A stretch of DNA of 64,000 bases from DATEOR01 sp035698665 (GCA_035698665.1 DASSBN010000026.1:1-64000), one strand, 5' to 3'; positions 1 to 8,282 are shown, numbered from the stretch's first letter. Numbers and translations: made by a program. Notes: a model not told the origin generated them from the sequence alone.

Positions 1-181
1 GCGGCACGCGCATCGCGGCGAGCTCGCCGGCGACCCAGCGCCGGCGCGCCAGGGCCTCGCGCCTGGTCGAGAAGGAGCCGGCGTAGCGGTGGGCGCTCTC
101 GCGCCCGCCGAGGCGGTACTTGACCAGGTAGCGGCTTCCGCCCTTCCCGGTCTGCCGCCGCTCGATCCAGGCGCTAGGCAT
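1..181 (-). CDS. Phage-type tyrosine recombinase/integrase, N-terminal part (runs off the left edge)
   Basis: Only the first 60 codons are in the window. The protein opens MPSAWIERRQTGKGG, followed by RYLVKYRLGG and then RRWVAGELAAM. This is the short beta-strand plus helix layout of the arm-type DNA-binding domain found at the N-terminus of phage and island integrases. The catalytic domain (R-H-R-Y) lies outside the window. The ATG (179-181) sits upstream of and overlaps the stop codon of the small gene before it (ATGCCTAG), so the two are translationally coupled, as excisionase/integrase pairs often are. I infer integrase from the N-terminal pattern and the context; a tail fragment or a dead gene cannot be excluded. 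Confidence 0.65.
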   Translation of the reverse strand, partial: MPSAWIERRQTGKGGSRYLVKYRLGGRESAHRYAGSFSTRREALARRRWVAGELAAMRVP

Positions 182-503
182 GCGCGGACCGCACGCGGTC
201 GTCGCGGTAGGTGTGCTCCTCGACGAGCTCGAGGTAGTGCTCGGCGCGGATCAGCGGCCGCGAGTAGCCGGGCAAAGCGACGACCGGCAGCCGGCGGAAG
301 ACGGCGTCGATCGCGCGCCGCTCGAGCCCGAGCTCGCGCAGGTGCGAGCGGGTGAGGAGGGCGCCCGGCGTCGCCAGGAGTGTCGCCGGCGACGGTCGGT
401 GCGGAGCGCCAGCCTCCCCCCTTGCTCCGCCGCTTAGCCTCGGCAGCGGCGCCTCGACGACGATCGCCTCGAGTTCCAGCTGCTGCGGCTCCCCAGACGC
501 CAC
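174..503 (-). CDS. Small winged-helix-like protein upstream of the integrase (excisionase-like)
   Basis: A 109-residue protein starting GTG. Residues about 48-85 (GALLTRSHLRELGLERRAI, then a strand-rich VVALPGYSRPLI) form a compact helix-turn-helix with a short wing, the size and shape of MerR/excisionase-type DNA-binding modules that choose a DNA site and end in a hydrophobic strand. The first 45 residues look disordered. Its stop codon overlaps the integrase start by 8 bases, so it is the first gene of a two-gene unit. A TACACT box (510-515) ends 6 bases before the GTG, so the mRNA is probably leaderless. The role (directionality factor or accessory regulator of the recombinase) is inferred from size and position only. 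Confidence 0.55.
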   Translation of the reverse strand: MASGEPQQLELEAIVVEAPLPRLSGGARGEAGAPHRPSPATLLATPGALLTRSHLRELGLERRAIDAVFRRLPVVALPGYSRPLIRAEHYLELVEEHTYRDDRVRSAHA

Positions 504-509
504 TCAGCG

Positions 510-515
510 AGTGTA
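510..515 (-). promoter_or_regulatory. -10 box of the excisionase-like/integrase unit
   Basis: TACACT read on the minus strand, ending 6 bases before the GTG at 503, so the transcript should start at the start codon. It faces the divergent -10 box of the XRE gene about 40 bases away. Confidence 0.45.
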
Positions 516-555
516 GCAAAAAGATCACGCGTGAGCGGATAGCAGCGGCCGCAAG

Positions 556-561
556 TAAACT
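556..561 (+). promoter_or_regulatory. -10 box of the XRE regulator gene
   Basis: TAAACT followed by 7 bases and the ATG at 569. No ribosome binding site fits between them, which supports a leaderless message and the choice of this start. Confidence 0.5.
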
Positions 562-568
562 GGCAGGC

Positions 569-859
569 ATGACGAGCGGGACGCTGATCCGGGAAGCGCG
601 CCTGCGCGCCGGCCTCTCGCAGTCCGAGCTGTCGGAGCGAAGCGGCCGCGACCGGGCGCAGATCGCCCGCTGGGAAACCGACGTCGTGCAACCGAGCTTC
701 GAGACGCTCCGTGACTTGATCAGGGCCTGCGGCTTCGACCTCGAGCTCAACTTCGTCCCCTACGCCGTCGACGAGCAGGAGACGGAGGAGCTGCGAAAGA
801 GCCTCCGGCGAACACCCCAGGAGCGCCTGAACGGGATGCTGAAGGCCCGCCGCAGCTAA
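569..859 (+). CDS. XRE-family helix-turn-helix regulator (antitoxin-like)
   Basis: A 96-residue protein with a canonical XRE/Cro helix-turn-helix at residues about 5-60: LIREARLRAGLSQSELSERSG, then a recognition helix with QIARWE and PSFETLRDLIRACG. The C-terminus (TPQERLNGMLKARR) is a typical short tail of small single-domain regulators that precede nucleotidyltransferase genes. An upstream in-frame extension to 380 exists, but the ATG at 569 has a TAAACT box 7 bases before it and starts exactly at the domain. The stop overlaps the next start by one base (TAATG), so the pair is co-translated. Most likely the DNA-binding antitoxin or repressor of a toxin-antitoxin-like pair; DNA target and activity are not visible here. 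Confidence 0.8.
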   Translation: MTSGTLIREARLRAGLSQSELSERSGRDRAQIARWETDVVQPSFETLRDLIRACGFDLELNFVPYAVDEQETEELRKSLRRTPQERLNGMLKARRS

Positions 860-1365
860 TGCCTGCCACGGAGTCATTTGACCCGATTACGGTCCTGCGA
901 GCGCTCGACGGGCGCCGCGTCGCCTACATCGTCATCGGCGGCCTTGGGCGCGTGATCCAGGGCAGCCCTGGGCTCACCGACGGCACCGACATCGTCCCGT
1001 CGCTGCGTAAGGACAACCTCTGCAAGCTCGCGGACGCCCTCGCCGACCTGAACGCGTGCCGAGCCGACGGCGCCGACGTCCACCTGGAGGAGGACTTGGC
1101 AGGGGGCCCTGTTCTCTCGCTCAGGACCGATGCCGGCGAGCTGAAGGTCGTCCCTGAGCCGGCGGGCACACGCGGCTACGACGATCTCCGCCGCGCGGCG
1201 AGCCGTGAGCCGCTCGGGTCCGGGCTCAGGCCGTCCGTCGCCTCGCTCGGCGACCATGCCCGCATGCTCGCCGCCTTCGGCCGCGACGAGGACGCCGCCG
1301 AGCTTCGAACCGTTCGCCGCCTGATCGAGCTCGAGCGCCAACTCGGCCTCGGCCTCGAGCGCTGA
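859..1365 (+). CDS. Nucleotidyltransferase-fold protein, partner of the XRE regulator (toxin-like)
   Basis: A 168-residue protein. The opening YIVIGGLGRVIQGSP is the GG/GS signature of the minimal nucleotidyltransferase fold used by AbiEii/MenA-type toxins and related proteins. In those families the segment continues T-x-D-x-D, giving two metal-binding acidic residues. Here it reads L-T-D-G-T-D-I-V-P, so the first Asp position appears shifted or replaced by Gly. A conserved-looking LRKDNLCKLADALADL helix follows, and the C-terminus has a long helix (RRLIELERQLG). The gene is coupled to the XRE gene by a one-base overlap. Family known: such pairs act by transferring nucleotides to tRNA or partner proteins. 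Whether this copy is catalytically active is open because of the altered motif. Confidence 0.6.
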   Translation: MPATESFDPITVLRALDGRRVAYIVIGGLGRVIQGSPGLTDGTDIVPSLRKDNLCKLADALADLNACRADGADVHLEEDLAGGPVLSLRTDAGELKVVPEPAGTRGYDDLRRAASREPLGSGLRPSVASLGDHARMLAAFGRDEDAAELRTVRRLIELERQLGLGLER

Positions 1366-1632
1366 TCAGCCACCTCCGGACCCCGCCGCCGACTGCTCGT
1401 ACCAGCCGCAATAGCCAGCGGGGGCACATATGCATCAAACGGATGCATCTGCGTCTCGCGTGCTACGAGGGTTGGTAGCACCCTACGGTAGAGCCGTCGC
1501 TGTGGTCCCGTGACTATTGACGACGGAAGTGCTTGGCTGGAGGTCGCCTCTCCAAAGAGGCGAAGTGATCTCGGGACGCCCCTGCGGTCGCGCTCCGGGC
1601 AGGCTCTTCGACGCGACTGAGGAGGACGGCCC
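1366..1632 (+). other. Intergenic region before the RHS gene, with two hairpins
   Basis: No coding signal. It contains an inverted repeat with 7-base arms (1430-1436 and 1442-1448, ATGCATC/GATGCAT, 5-base loop) and a second hairpin, GCCTCT-CCAA-AGAGGC, at 1548-1563. The segment is more AT-mixed than its flanks around 1430-1520. It probably holds the RHS promoter and 5' leader; I cannot match it to a known riboswitch. Confidence 0.4.
1430..1448. repeat. Perfect 7-base inverted repeat upstream of the RHS gene
   Basis: ATGCATC, five bases, GATGCAT. Could be a regulator-binding palindrome or the terminator stem of the nucleotidyltransferase gene; there is no T-run, which argues against a terminator. 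Confidence 0.4.
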
Positions 1633-4600
1633 GTGCTTCGTGCTGCCGCACGCCATCTCTCGTTTCCGCGCGGGGTGCGCGAGCGCCGGCTCGCGACGCT
1701 CGTCCTCGCACTCGCTCTCTTCGCGCTCTGGCCTGTTCAGACCGCGTCGGCGACGAACGTGGGCGGGACGATCTCCTCGAACACGACCTGGACGGCGGCC
1801 AACAGTCCCTACGTCATGACCTCGAACGTGACCGTCAACGCGGGCGTGACGCTCACGATCGAGCCCGGCGTCACCGTGCAAGGAGACGCGCAAGGGCGCG
1901 TCCTCACCGTCAATGGGACGCTCTCTGCCTCGGGAACGTCCGGGTCGCACATCACCTTCACGTCGACCTCCGACTCGTCGGCCGGCCAGTGGGGCGTCCT
2001 TCGCTTCGCCTCCGGAAGCACGGGAACGCTCGCCTTCGTCGATGCCCGCTATGGCGGCGGCGGAGGCATTTCGGACGGCAACGGCATGGTCGAGATCGTG
2101 GGCGGCACCGTCTCGATCGAGGACTCGACCTTCACGGACAGCTCCGTCTCCGGCCTCAAGGCGAGCGGCGGAGCGACCGTCACGATTGCCCGCTCGAAGT
2201 TCGCACACAACGGCTACGTCGGCGCCGCCAAACACGGCGACGGCATGAACGTCGCGAGCGCGCGCGTCGTCGCGGAGGACTCAGCCTTCTGGTCGAACGC
2301 GAGTGACGGGATCGAGTACTGGGTCCTGAGCGGCTACTCGCAGTCGCCGGGCGAGATCACGGGCTCCTCCATATGGGACAACGAGCGCTACGGCGTCTAC
2401 CTCAGGGCCGATTCCGGCCTCGCCGCCTCGCAGCCGGATGGGGCGGGCGGTCCCGGAAACGCCATCTACGACAACGGTACCTTCGGGCTAACCGTCAACG
2501 AGGCCTGGACGCAACTCAACGAGGCCAGCCCCTCGCTCTCGGTCGACTGGACGGGAACGTACTGGGGTCCGGTTAGCTTCGTTTCCTGTGCCTACGGAAA
2601 CCAAAACGGGCACTTGAGCTACGGCGCGCCTGACCGCGATCCGAACGAGAGCCGGCCGATCGAGCGCGGACCGGTCTCGTTCTCTGGCTCAATCGGGATC
2701 GTCGGCAGCCAGATCATCCGCTGCGGAAACGACGACCTGCTCGTCAATCCGCCTGCCTACGAGCAGCCCGACCTCTACTTCGACCCGCCGCCGCCGAGTT
2801 TCGGCGGCCTCTTGGATGAGCAGACTCGGGGTTGCACCGGCTGCCAGCGCGACGAGCTCGGGCTCGCACTCTCGCTCGATGCCGCCCTTGGAAACCCTCT
2901 CGCCTACACACTCCTCCCTGTCGGCACCGCATCCGGATCGTTGACCGAGAACGCCAGCGATCTTCGCCTTGGCGGCCCGGGCATCCCCTTCCACTGGCTG
3001 CGCTCCTACAATTCGCAGGACACGACCTCTTCTGGACTCGGCGTCGGCTGGACGCATCCCTTCGAGGCGAGCCTGACGGTCGTCAACCCGACGACGGGCG
3101 AGCTCGAGTACCGGGCCGGCTCCGGGCAGCGCACGCGCTTTGCGAAGGTGAGCGGGACGACCGGAGCGGCCAAGTACAAGGGGAAGGGCTTCGACGGCAC
3201 CCTCGACCGCCTCGCCGATCTCTCCTACAAGCTGATCACGCGCGACCAGCGCACCTTCCTCTTCAACAGCTCGGGGCAACTGACCTCGATGAAGCCGCGC
3301 TTCGGGCCGGCGACCACGCTCTCCTACTCGAGCGGCAAGCTCTCCTCGATCACTGACTCGGCCGGGCGCTCGATCACGCTCAGCTACGACGTCTCCGATC
3401 CGACCCTGATCGGCGAGGTCGCGCTCCCCGACGGGCGCTCCGTCCAGTACGGCTACACGAGTGGGCACCTGACGAGCGTCACCGACGCGCGCGGGAAGAC
3501 GTGGACGCTCGCCTATGACGGAAGCGGTTACCTCGAGTCGATCGAGGATCCCGAAGGCCACTACGAGCTCCAAAACGTCGTCTACGACGGGTCCGGACGC
3601 GTGACGAGCGAGGAGGACGGAGCGGGAGAGGAGACGGACTACGCCTACACCAGTGACGGGACCTACGACGTAACGACGGTGACCGTCCCCGGGCGCGGCG
3701 ACTGGGTCTATCGCCACCACGACAACGTCCTCGTCTCGGTCACCGATCCGCTTGATCGCACGACCTCCTACACCTTTGACGGCATGGGCCGAACGGCGGC
3801 GATCAAGGACGGCCGCGGCAATAAGCGACGCTTCGAGTACAACGCCTTCGGTGACGTGAAGAAGGAGATCGCGCCCGCCTCGCTTGGCTACACGATCTCG
3901 CGCACCTTCAACGCGACCAACGACCTTCTGACCGAGACGGACGGGCGCGGCAACACGACGACAAACGCCTACGCGACCTCGGCGAGCGCCGACTACCAGG
4001 TCGGCCAGCTAAAGACGGTCACCGACCGCGAGAACGGCGTCACGACCTTCAAGTACTGGACGACGACCTCCTCCCCGACGCCGCCGGCCACGAACGTCGG
4101 CCTCCTCAAGAGCGTCCAGAACCCGCGCCTGAAGACGACGACCTACGACTACGACTCGAGCGGCAACCTGACCAAGGTGACGAGCTCGCTCGGGCATGAG
4201 ACGACGATGACCTACGACTCGTCCGGGCGCCTGACCGGCCGCCGCGATCCGCGCGGCAACGTGCCCGTCACGCCCACCGGCTACCTGACCCAGTGGGACT
4301 ACGACGAGGCCGACCACGTGGCGACGTTGACGAGCCCGGGAGACACAGACGCGGGCGGAAGCTTGACGAGCTACGACTACTACGACAACGGCCTGCTCGA
4401 GAGCGTGACGCGCACGGACAGCGGCTCGACCTCCCGCGTCACCAGCTACGAGTACGACGCCGCCAACCGCCTCTGGAAGACGACCGAACCAAGCGCGGCC
4501 AGTCCGGACAGCCGCCTCTACTGGTCCGACGGCAGACTGAAGTCCGTCGAGTCGCCCGAGGGCAGGGAGACAAGCTACGACTACGACGACGCGGGCGAGC

Positions 4601-7413
4601 TCGAGACGCTCGTCGAACCGAACGGAAACGACCCCGGATTCACCGCCTCCGACTGGACGTGGACGTACGGCTACGACGACGCTGGCAACCGAACTAGCGA
4701 GTCGCATCCCGACGGCGGCGAGACGACGATCGCCTACGACGCCCTCAACCGCCCGACCGACTGGACGCAGGACCTGAACGTCTCGGACACGCGCACGACC
4801 AGCGTCGAGTACGACGCCAACTCGAACGTGACCGAGCGAACGAACGGGCTCGGAGACTTCGCGACGTACACCTACGACAAGCTCGACCGCCTGAAGACGA
4901 TGAAGGACGAGCGTCAGCTCGCCGGCGATCCATGGCGGTATACCTATTACGCGACCGGCGAGCTCCAGTGCGTCGAGAGCCCGCAGGGGTTCATCACGCA
5001 GTACGGGATCGACGACGATGGGCGCCAGACCTCGATGGTCGATCCGCGTGCCGCTGTCGCCGACTGCGGCGACGCCGCACCCTCCTACACCTGGACATAC
5101 GGCTACGACGAAGCGGACAACCGAACGAGCGTCACCGACCCGCTCACGCACGAGGTCGACTACGAGTACAACCCGCTCGATCAGCTCGCCTCGGTCACGG
5201 ACGAGAACGGCAACGAGACGACCTTCACCTACGACGTCATCGACCGTCTCTGGAAGGTGACGCCACCGGCGGCGGGTGGGACGGGGACGCTCTACACCGA
5301 GTACGCCTATGACGCGCGCGGAAGCCTCGCTTCGCGAACGGACCCGAAAGGGCATACGACCAGCTGGACGTCCGATCTCGACGGGCTTGTGACGCAAAAG
5401 ACGACCCCGGTCGGCACCTGGAACTACTCCTACTTCCCGAACGGCACGCTCGAGACGGAGGAGAAGCCGTCCGGCTCCGCGACCGGAACCCTCGGCGACG
5501 GCACGATCACCTACGGCTACGATCGCATGAGCCGGCTCACCTCGGTCGACTACTCCGACTCGACCCCGGACGTCACGCGCATATACGACCTCGCCGGGCG
5601 CCCGGCGACGATGGACGACGGGGCTGGAAGCGTCGAGTACACCTATGACGACGCCGACCACCTCACCGACGCCGAGCGTACGGGCGGCGGCGCCGGCCTG
5701 AACGGCACCTTCCACTACGACTACGACGAGGCGGGGAACGTCACCGGTCGCACCTATCCCGACTCGAGCTCGACGAGCGCCGACTTCGACGACGACGGGC
5801 GCCTCGAGAGCGTCACCTCCGGCTCCGCGACGACGAGCTTCGGCTACGACGAGGCGGGCAACGTCACCACGATCACGCTTCCCTCCGGAAACGGCCACGT
5901 CGCCACACGCGAATTCGACAACGCCGGACGCCTCACGACGGTCGAGAACAAGAAGGGCTCGACCATCCTCTCCAAGTTCCTCTGGACGCTCGACGACGCC
6001 GGCAACCCGACCGTCGTGAAGACGACGCGGGGGGTGACGGATACCTACGACGCCTACGAGTACGACGCGCGCAACCGCCTCACCGACTCCTGCTTCGGCG
6101 TTGCCTCGACGGCGACGGACTGCACCGGCGCTTCGAACGAGATCACCTACGCCTACGACAAGGTCTCGAACCGAACGCAGGAAGTGCGCTCGGGGAGCGT
6201 CGGCAACACCGGCACGATCGACTACACGTACAACTCTGCTGATCAGCTGACGCAGACGACCAAGAGCGGCGTGAACACGACCTACACCTACGACGACAAC
6301 GGCAACCAGGCTTCGGCCGCGAGTCGCACCTTCACCTACGACCTTGCCGACCGGCTCGTCTCGACAACGAATTCAGGCACGACGACGACGTATGCCTACG
6401 ACGGGGGCGATCGCCGCGTCTCTTCGACCGTTGGCGGCGGAGGAGCCGACCTGCGTCTCATCTGGGATCCGCTCGCCGACAGCGGCATCCCGGAGCTTGC
6501 GCTCGAGCGCGACGGCTCGGGAAACCTCGTCCGCCGTTACCTCGACGGCCCGCTCGGCGCCGTCTCGATGACGAATGGGTCGGGGACGTTCTACTACCAC
6601 GACGACCCGCTCGGGACGGTCACGGACGTCACCGACGCGAGCGGCAACGCACAGTGGAAATACGATTACGAGGCCTATGGCGCGCAGCGGACTGCGACGA
6701 ACGTCTCCGGCACGGCGCCCGAGAACCGTTTGCGCTTCAACGGCCAGTACTTAGATCCGGAAACTGAGCTGTATCACCTACGGGCGAGAGAGTACGACTC
6801 AAGGCGCGGTGCCTTCCTTTCACTTGATCCGATTTCACAGCCACCCGCCACTCCAGCGGAGTCGGCATTTGAATATGGCCTCGCCAACCCTCTCCGCTAC
6901 AGCGACCCGAGTGGTCTGTGGCCTGGGCAGGGATGGGTAGTTGACGCTATTCAAGGGGTTCTCGGCGGGAGAGGCATACATGGGGCGACCGATTCCGAAG
7001 TCGAATGGTGCACACGACTGAATCCTGGCAACTGGGAAAAGTGCGCGATCGTCTTTGGCGCGCGCTGGACGACGCTCAGGAAGGCTGCGGAGTTCTTCCC
7101 CGAGCTAGAACCCTTGCAGGATGCGTTTCAACATTGTCTCTGGGCCGCAACGATTGCCCTAACGCTCGGCCCTGATACCGCGAAGGAATTCACGGACAGG
7201 CACGAGGACTACGCTGAGAACCCTCCGGCCGAGAGGGCAAAGGATCTTGCCAACAATGCGTATGGCGCTATGGTCGGAGTAATGAACGATCCGTTCGGAG
7301 ACTATGGTGGAGGGGGAATCTGTGGCGCGACTGAGGATTGTTACCGTGCGGTGTTCAGTAACGACCTCATCATCAATGTGCATGATCCGCGACTCAATGC
7401 ATCAGGCACGTAG
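1633..7413 (+). CDS. Secreted RHS/YD-repeat polymorphic toxin with beta-helix N-terminus and DUF6973-like tip
   Basis: A 1926-residue protein. The GTG start has a strong GAGGAGGA site 7 bases upstream. Residues 1-40 are a Sec signal peptide ending QTASA. Residues about 45-340 are short glycine-rich strands of a right-handed beta-helix. A DUF6531-like RHS entry module follows (about 435-520, with PFHWLRSYNS). Dozens of YD repeats (GxxTxYxYDxxGRL type) form the cocoon to about residue 1650. The conserved RHS core (YHDDPLGTVTD to NPLRYSDPSGL) spans about 1650-1763. The unique 163-residue tip contains DAFQHCLWAA, then DRHEDYAE and DLANNAYG, the H-W-HE-NN-G pattern I associate with DUF6973. In the family the cocoon encloses and releases the tip. 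From about 6745 onward base use shifts to lower GC (32 of 60 at 7261-7320), as expected for tip exchange. No T6SS genes are nearby, so Sec export is likely. The tip's enzymatic activity is not known. Confidence 0.85.
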   Translation: MLRAAARHLSFPRGVRERRLATLVLALALFALWPVQTASATNVGGTISSNTTWTAANSPYVMTSNVTVNAGVTLTIEPGVTVQGDAQGRVLTVNGTLSASGTSGSHITFTSTSDSSAGQWGVLRFASGSTGTLAFVDARYGGGGGISDGNGMVEIVGGTVSIEDSTFTDSSVSGLKASGGATVTIARSKFAHNGYVGAAKHGDGMNVASARVVAEDSAFWSNASDGIEYWVLSGYSQSPGEITGSSIWDNERYGVYLRADSGLAASQPDGAGGPGNAIYDNGTFGLTVNEAWTQLNEASPSLSVDWTGTYWGPVSFVSCAYGNQNGHLSYGAPDRDPNESRPIERGPVSFSGSIGIVGSQIIRCGNDDLLVNPPAYEQPDLYFDPPPPSFGGLLDEQTRGCTGCQRDELGLALSLDAALGNPLAYTLLPVGTASGSLTENASDLRLGGPGIPFHWLRSYNSQDTTSSGLGVGWTHPFEASLTVVNPTTGELEYRAGSGQRTRFAKVSGTTGAAKYKGKGFDGTLDRLADLSYKLITRDQRTFLFNSSGQLTSMKPRFGPATTLSYSSGKLSSITDSAGRSITLSYDVSDPTLIGEVALPDGRSVQYGYTSGHLTSVTDARGKTWTLAYDGSGYLESIEDPEGHYELQNVVYDGSGRVTSEEDGAGEETDYAYTSDGTYDVTTVTVPGRGDWVYRHHDNVLVSVTDPLDRTTSYTFDGMGRTAAIKDGRGNKRRFEYNAFGDVKKEIAPASLGYTISRTFNATNDLLTETDGRGNTTTNAYATSASADYQVGQLKTVTDRENGVTTFKYWTTTSSPTPPATNVGLLKSVQNPRLKTTTYDYDSSGNLTKVTSSLGHETTMTYDSSGRLTGRRDPRGNVPVTPTGYLTQWDYDEADHVATLTSPGDTDAGGSLTSYDYYDNGLLESVTRTDSGSTSRVTSYEYDAANRLWKTTEPSAASPDSRLYWSDGRLKSVESPEGRETSYDYDDAGELETLVEPNGNDPGFTASDWTWTYGYDDAGNRTSESHPDGGETTIAYDALNRPTDWTQDLNVSDTRTTSVEYDANSNVTERTNGLGDFATYTYDKLDRLKTMKDERQLAGDPWRYTYYATGELQCVESPQGFITQYGIDDDGRQTSMVDPRAAVADCGDAAPSYTWTYGYDEADNRTSVTDPLTHEVDYEYNPLDQLASVTDENGNETTFTYDVIDRLWKVTPPAAGGTGTLYTEYAYDARGSLASRTDPKGHTTSWTSDLDGLVTQKTTPVGTWNYSYFPNGTLETEEKPSGSATGTLGDGTITYGYDRMSRLTSVDYSDSTPDVTRIYDLAGRPATMDDGAGSVEYTYDDADHLTDAERTGGGAGLNGTFHYDYDEAGNVTGRTYPDSSSTSADFDDDGRLESVTSGSATTSFGYDEAGNVTTITLPSGNGHVATREFDNAGRLTTVENKKGSTILSKFLWTLDDAGNPTVVKTTRGVTDTYDAYEYDARNRLTDSCFGVASTATDCTGASNEITYAYDKVSNRTQEVRSGSVGNTGTIDYTYNSADQLTQTTKSGVNTTYTYDDNGNQASAASRTFTYDLADRLVSTTNSGTTTTYAYDGGDRRVSSTVGGGGADLRLIWDPLADSGIPELALERDGSGNLVRRYLDGPLGAVSMTNGSGTFYYHDDPLGTVTDVTDASGNAQWKYDYEAYGAQRTATNVSGTAPENRLRFNGQYLDPETELYHLRAREYDSRRGAFLSLDPISQPPATPAESAFEYGLANPLRYSDPSGLWPGQGWVVDAIQGVLGGRGIHGATDSEVEWCTRLNPGNWEKCAIVFGARWTTLRKAAEFFPELEPLQDAFQHCLWAATIALTLGPDTAKEFTDRHEDYAENPPAERAKDLANNAYGAMVGVMNDPFGDYGGGGICGATEDCYRAVFSNDLIINVHDPRLNASGT

Positions 7414-7433
7414 GTCCTAGCTGAGGAGAGGGA

Positions 7434-8048
7434 GTGCGTAGCATTCTCCTGCTGGTCGTCGTGGTCATGGCTTTGTCGGCAGTGGCGTGCTCGGATCAAG
7501 AGTCGGTCACCCGCGAAGTGCAAGCGAGGCTCGGGCTTGATCAAGTCCAATGTGCGGATACCGACTCCGCTTTTACATGCGACGTCGAGTACGACGGAAA
7601 GATTGTTCTTCGCGATTGCCTGGTATCAAGTCGAGGCGCGGATCAGATCTCGGCGATCTCGGATTGCACGCGTATATCGAGATCCACCAGAATTCCGCAA
7701 GCGTGGAGTTCTGTCGAGCGCATTTTTGCTGCTCAAAACCTGGTGCCACGCGTCGCGTTTCCGACCGACCCCGAGAGGAGAGCTCTCTTCGAAGCTCGCA
7801 TCGTCGTCTCGGATCACCAGGGATTGCCAATGATTGACGCGCTGGTCATGAAGGAGGCACCGGTCCAGACCGATGTTTCATCTCCCGAGGCCGTCGCAAA
7901 CCTGTTCTATGGGCACCCGAACGCCGCAGCCCAGGAATACTTATCTGAGGGCCGTGTTGTCATCGGAGGGCGCGTAGTCATCTGGTTCGTTCCATCCCAG
8001 ACGAAGAATGTCTCGCGTCTTCAGGCGCAGCTCGCTTCAGTGGCCTGA
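7434..8048 (+). CDS. Putative lipoprotein, candidate immunity protein for the RHS tip
   Basis: A 204-residue protein. The GTG start has AGGAGAGG just upstream. The N-terminus is a lipoprotein signal: MRSILLLVVVVMALSAVAC, with the lipobox A-V-A-C, so Cys19 would be lipidated and the protein held outside the membrane. The mature part has QVQCADTD and FTCDVEY, a two-Cys small domain resembling DUF4333-type secreted domains, then RDC and SDC; a second domain follows to the end. It lies 20 bases after the RHS stop and shares the lower GC of the RHS tip (32 of 60 at 7561-7620), so both probably arrived together. Immunity function is inferred from position and co-inheritance only. A surface anchoring or accessory role is an alternative. 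Confidence 0.6.
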   Translation: MRSILLLVVVVMALSAVACSDQESVTREVQARLGLDQVQCADTDSAFTCDVEYDGKIVLRDCLVSSRGADQISAISDCTRISRSTRIPQAWSSVERIFAAQNLVPRVAFPTDPERRALFEARIVVSDHQGLPMIDALVMKEAPVQTDVSSPEAVANLFYGHPNAAAQEYLSEGRVVIGGRVVIWFVPSQTKNVSRLQAQLASVA

Positions 8049-8159
8049 CTCCGGTCTTCGACCTTCTCCAGAAGTCGGTTTGGAGGCGGGCCCAGGCCGG
8101 GCACAAGCACGACCATTCGCGCACACGGCGTGCCCCCACCGGTGCCCCCCATTCGGGCG

Positions 8160-8205
8160 AGAAAGGCTCGATTACCGGGCGTGTTCGAATCCTGCCCGGC
8201 CCATA
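8160..8205 (+). other. tRNA 3'-end-like sequence, candidate attachment site (att)
   Basis: GTTCGAATC at 8183-8191 is a perfect tRNA T-loop consensus (G53-TTC-G-A-A-T-C61). It is followed by CTGC and CCGGCCC-A, the spacing expected for the T-stem 3' strand and acceptor 3' strand of a tRNA ending at 8203. No matching 5' half (D-arm, anticodon arm, GGGCCGG) is found upstream and the T-stem has mismatches, so this is not an intact tRNA. A 3' tRNA fragment is what integration of a tyrosine-recombinase element leaves at its far end. With the integrase at the left edge, this may be the right boundary of the element. Confidence 0.35.
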
Positions 8206-8282
8206 CGTGCGGTTGGCAAGTTTGAGCAGCTTCCTCTGAGGTACCGGAAGGTCAAAGCGCGAATTTGGAGAGGGGGTCACTC

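Noticed and set aside
2689..5898. Long open frames on the minus strand opposite the RHS gene (343 and 629 codons)
   Set aside because: They are by-products of GC-rich third codon positions; composition is Arg/Val/Gly-rich with no domain pattern, and the plus strand has a coherent repeat protein.
3300..6700. Short repeats that could suggest a CRISPR array
   Set aside because: They are the coding repeats (YD repeats, TAC GAC GAC-type) of the RHS protein with irregular spacing.
8130..8205. Complete tRNA gene
   Set aside because: Only the T-loop and 3' acceptor strand are convincing; no D-arm, anticodon arm or 5' acceptor strand pairs with them.
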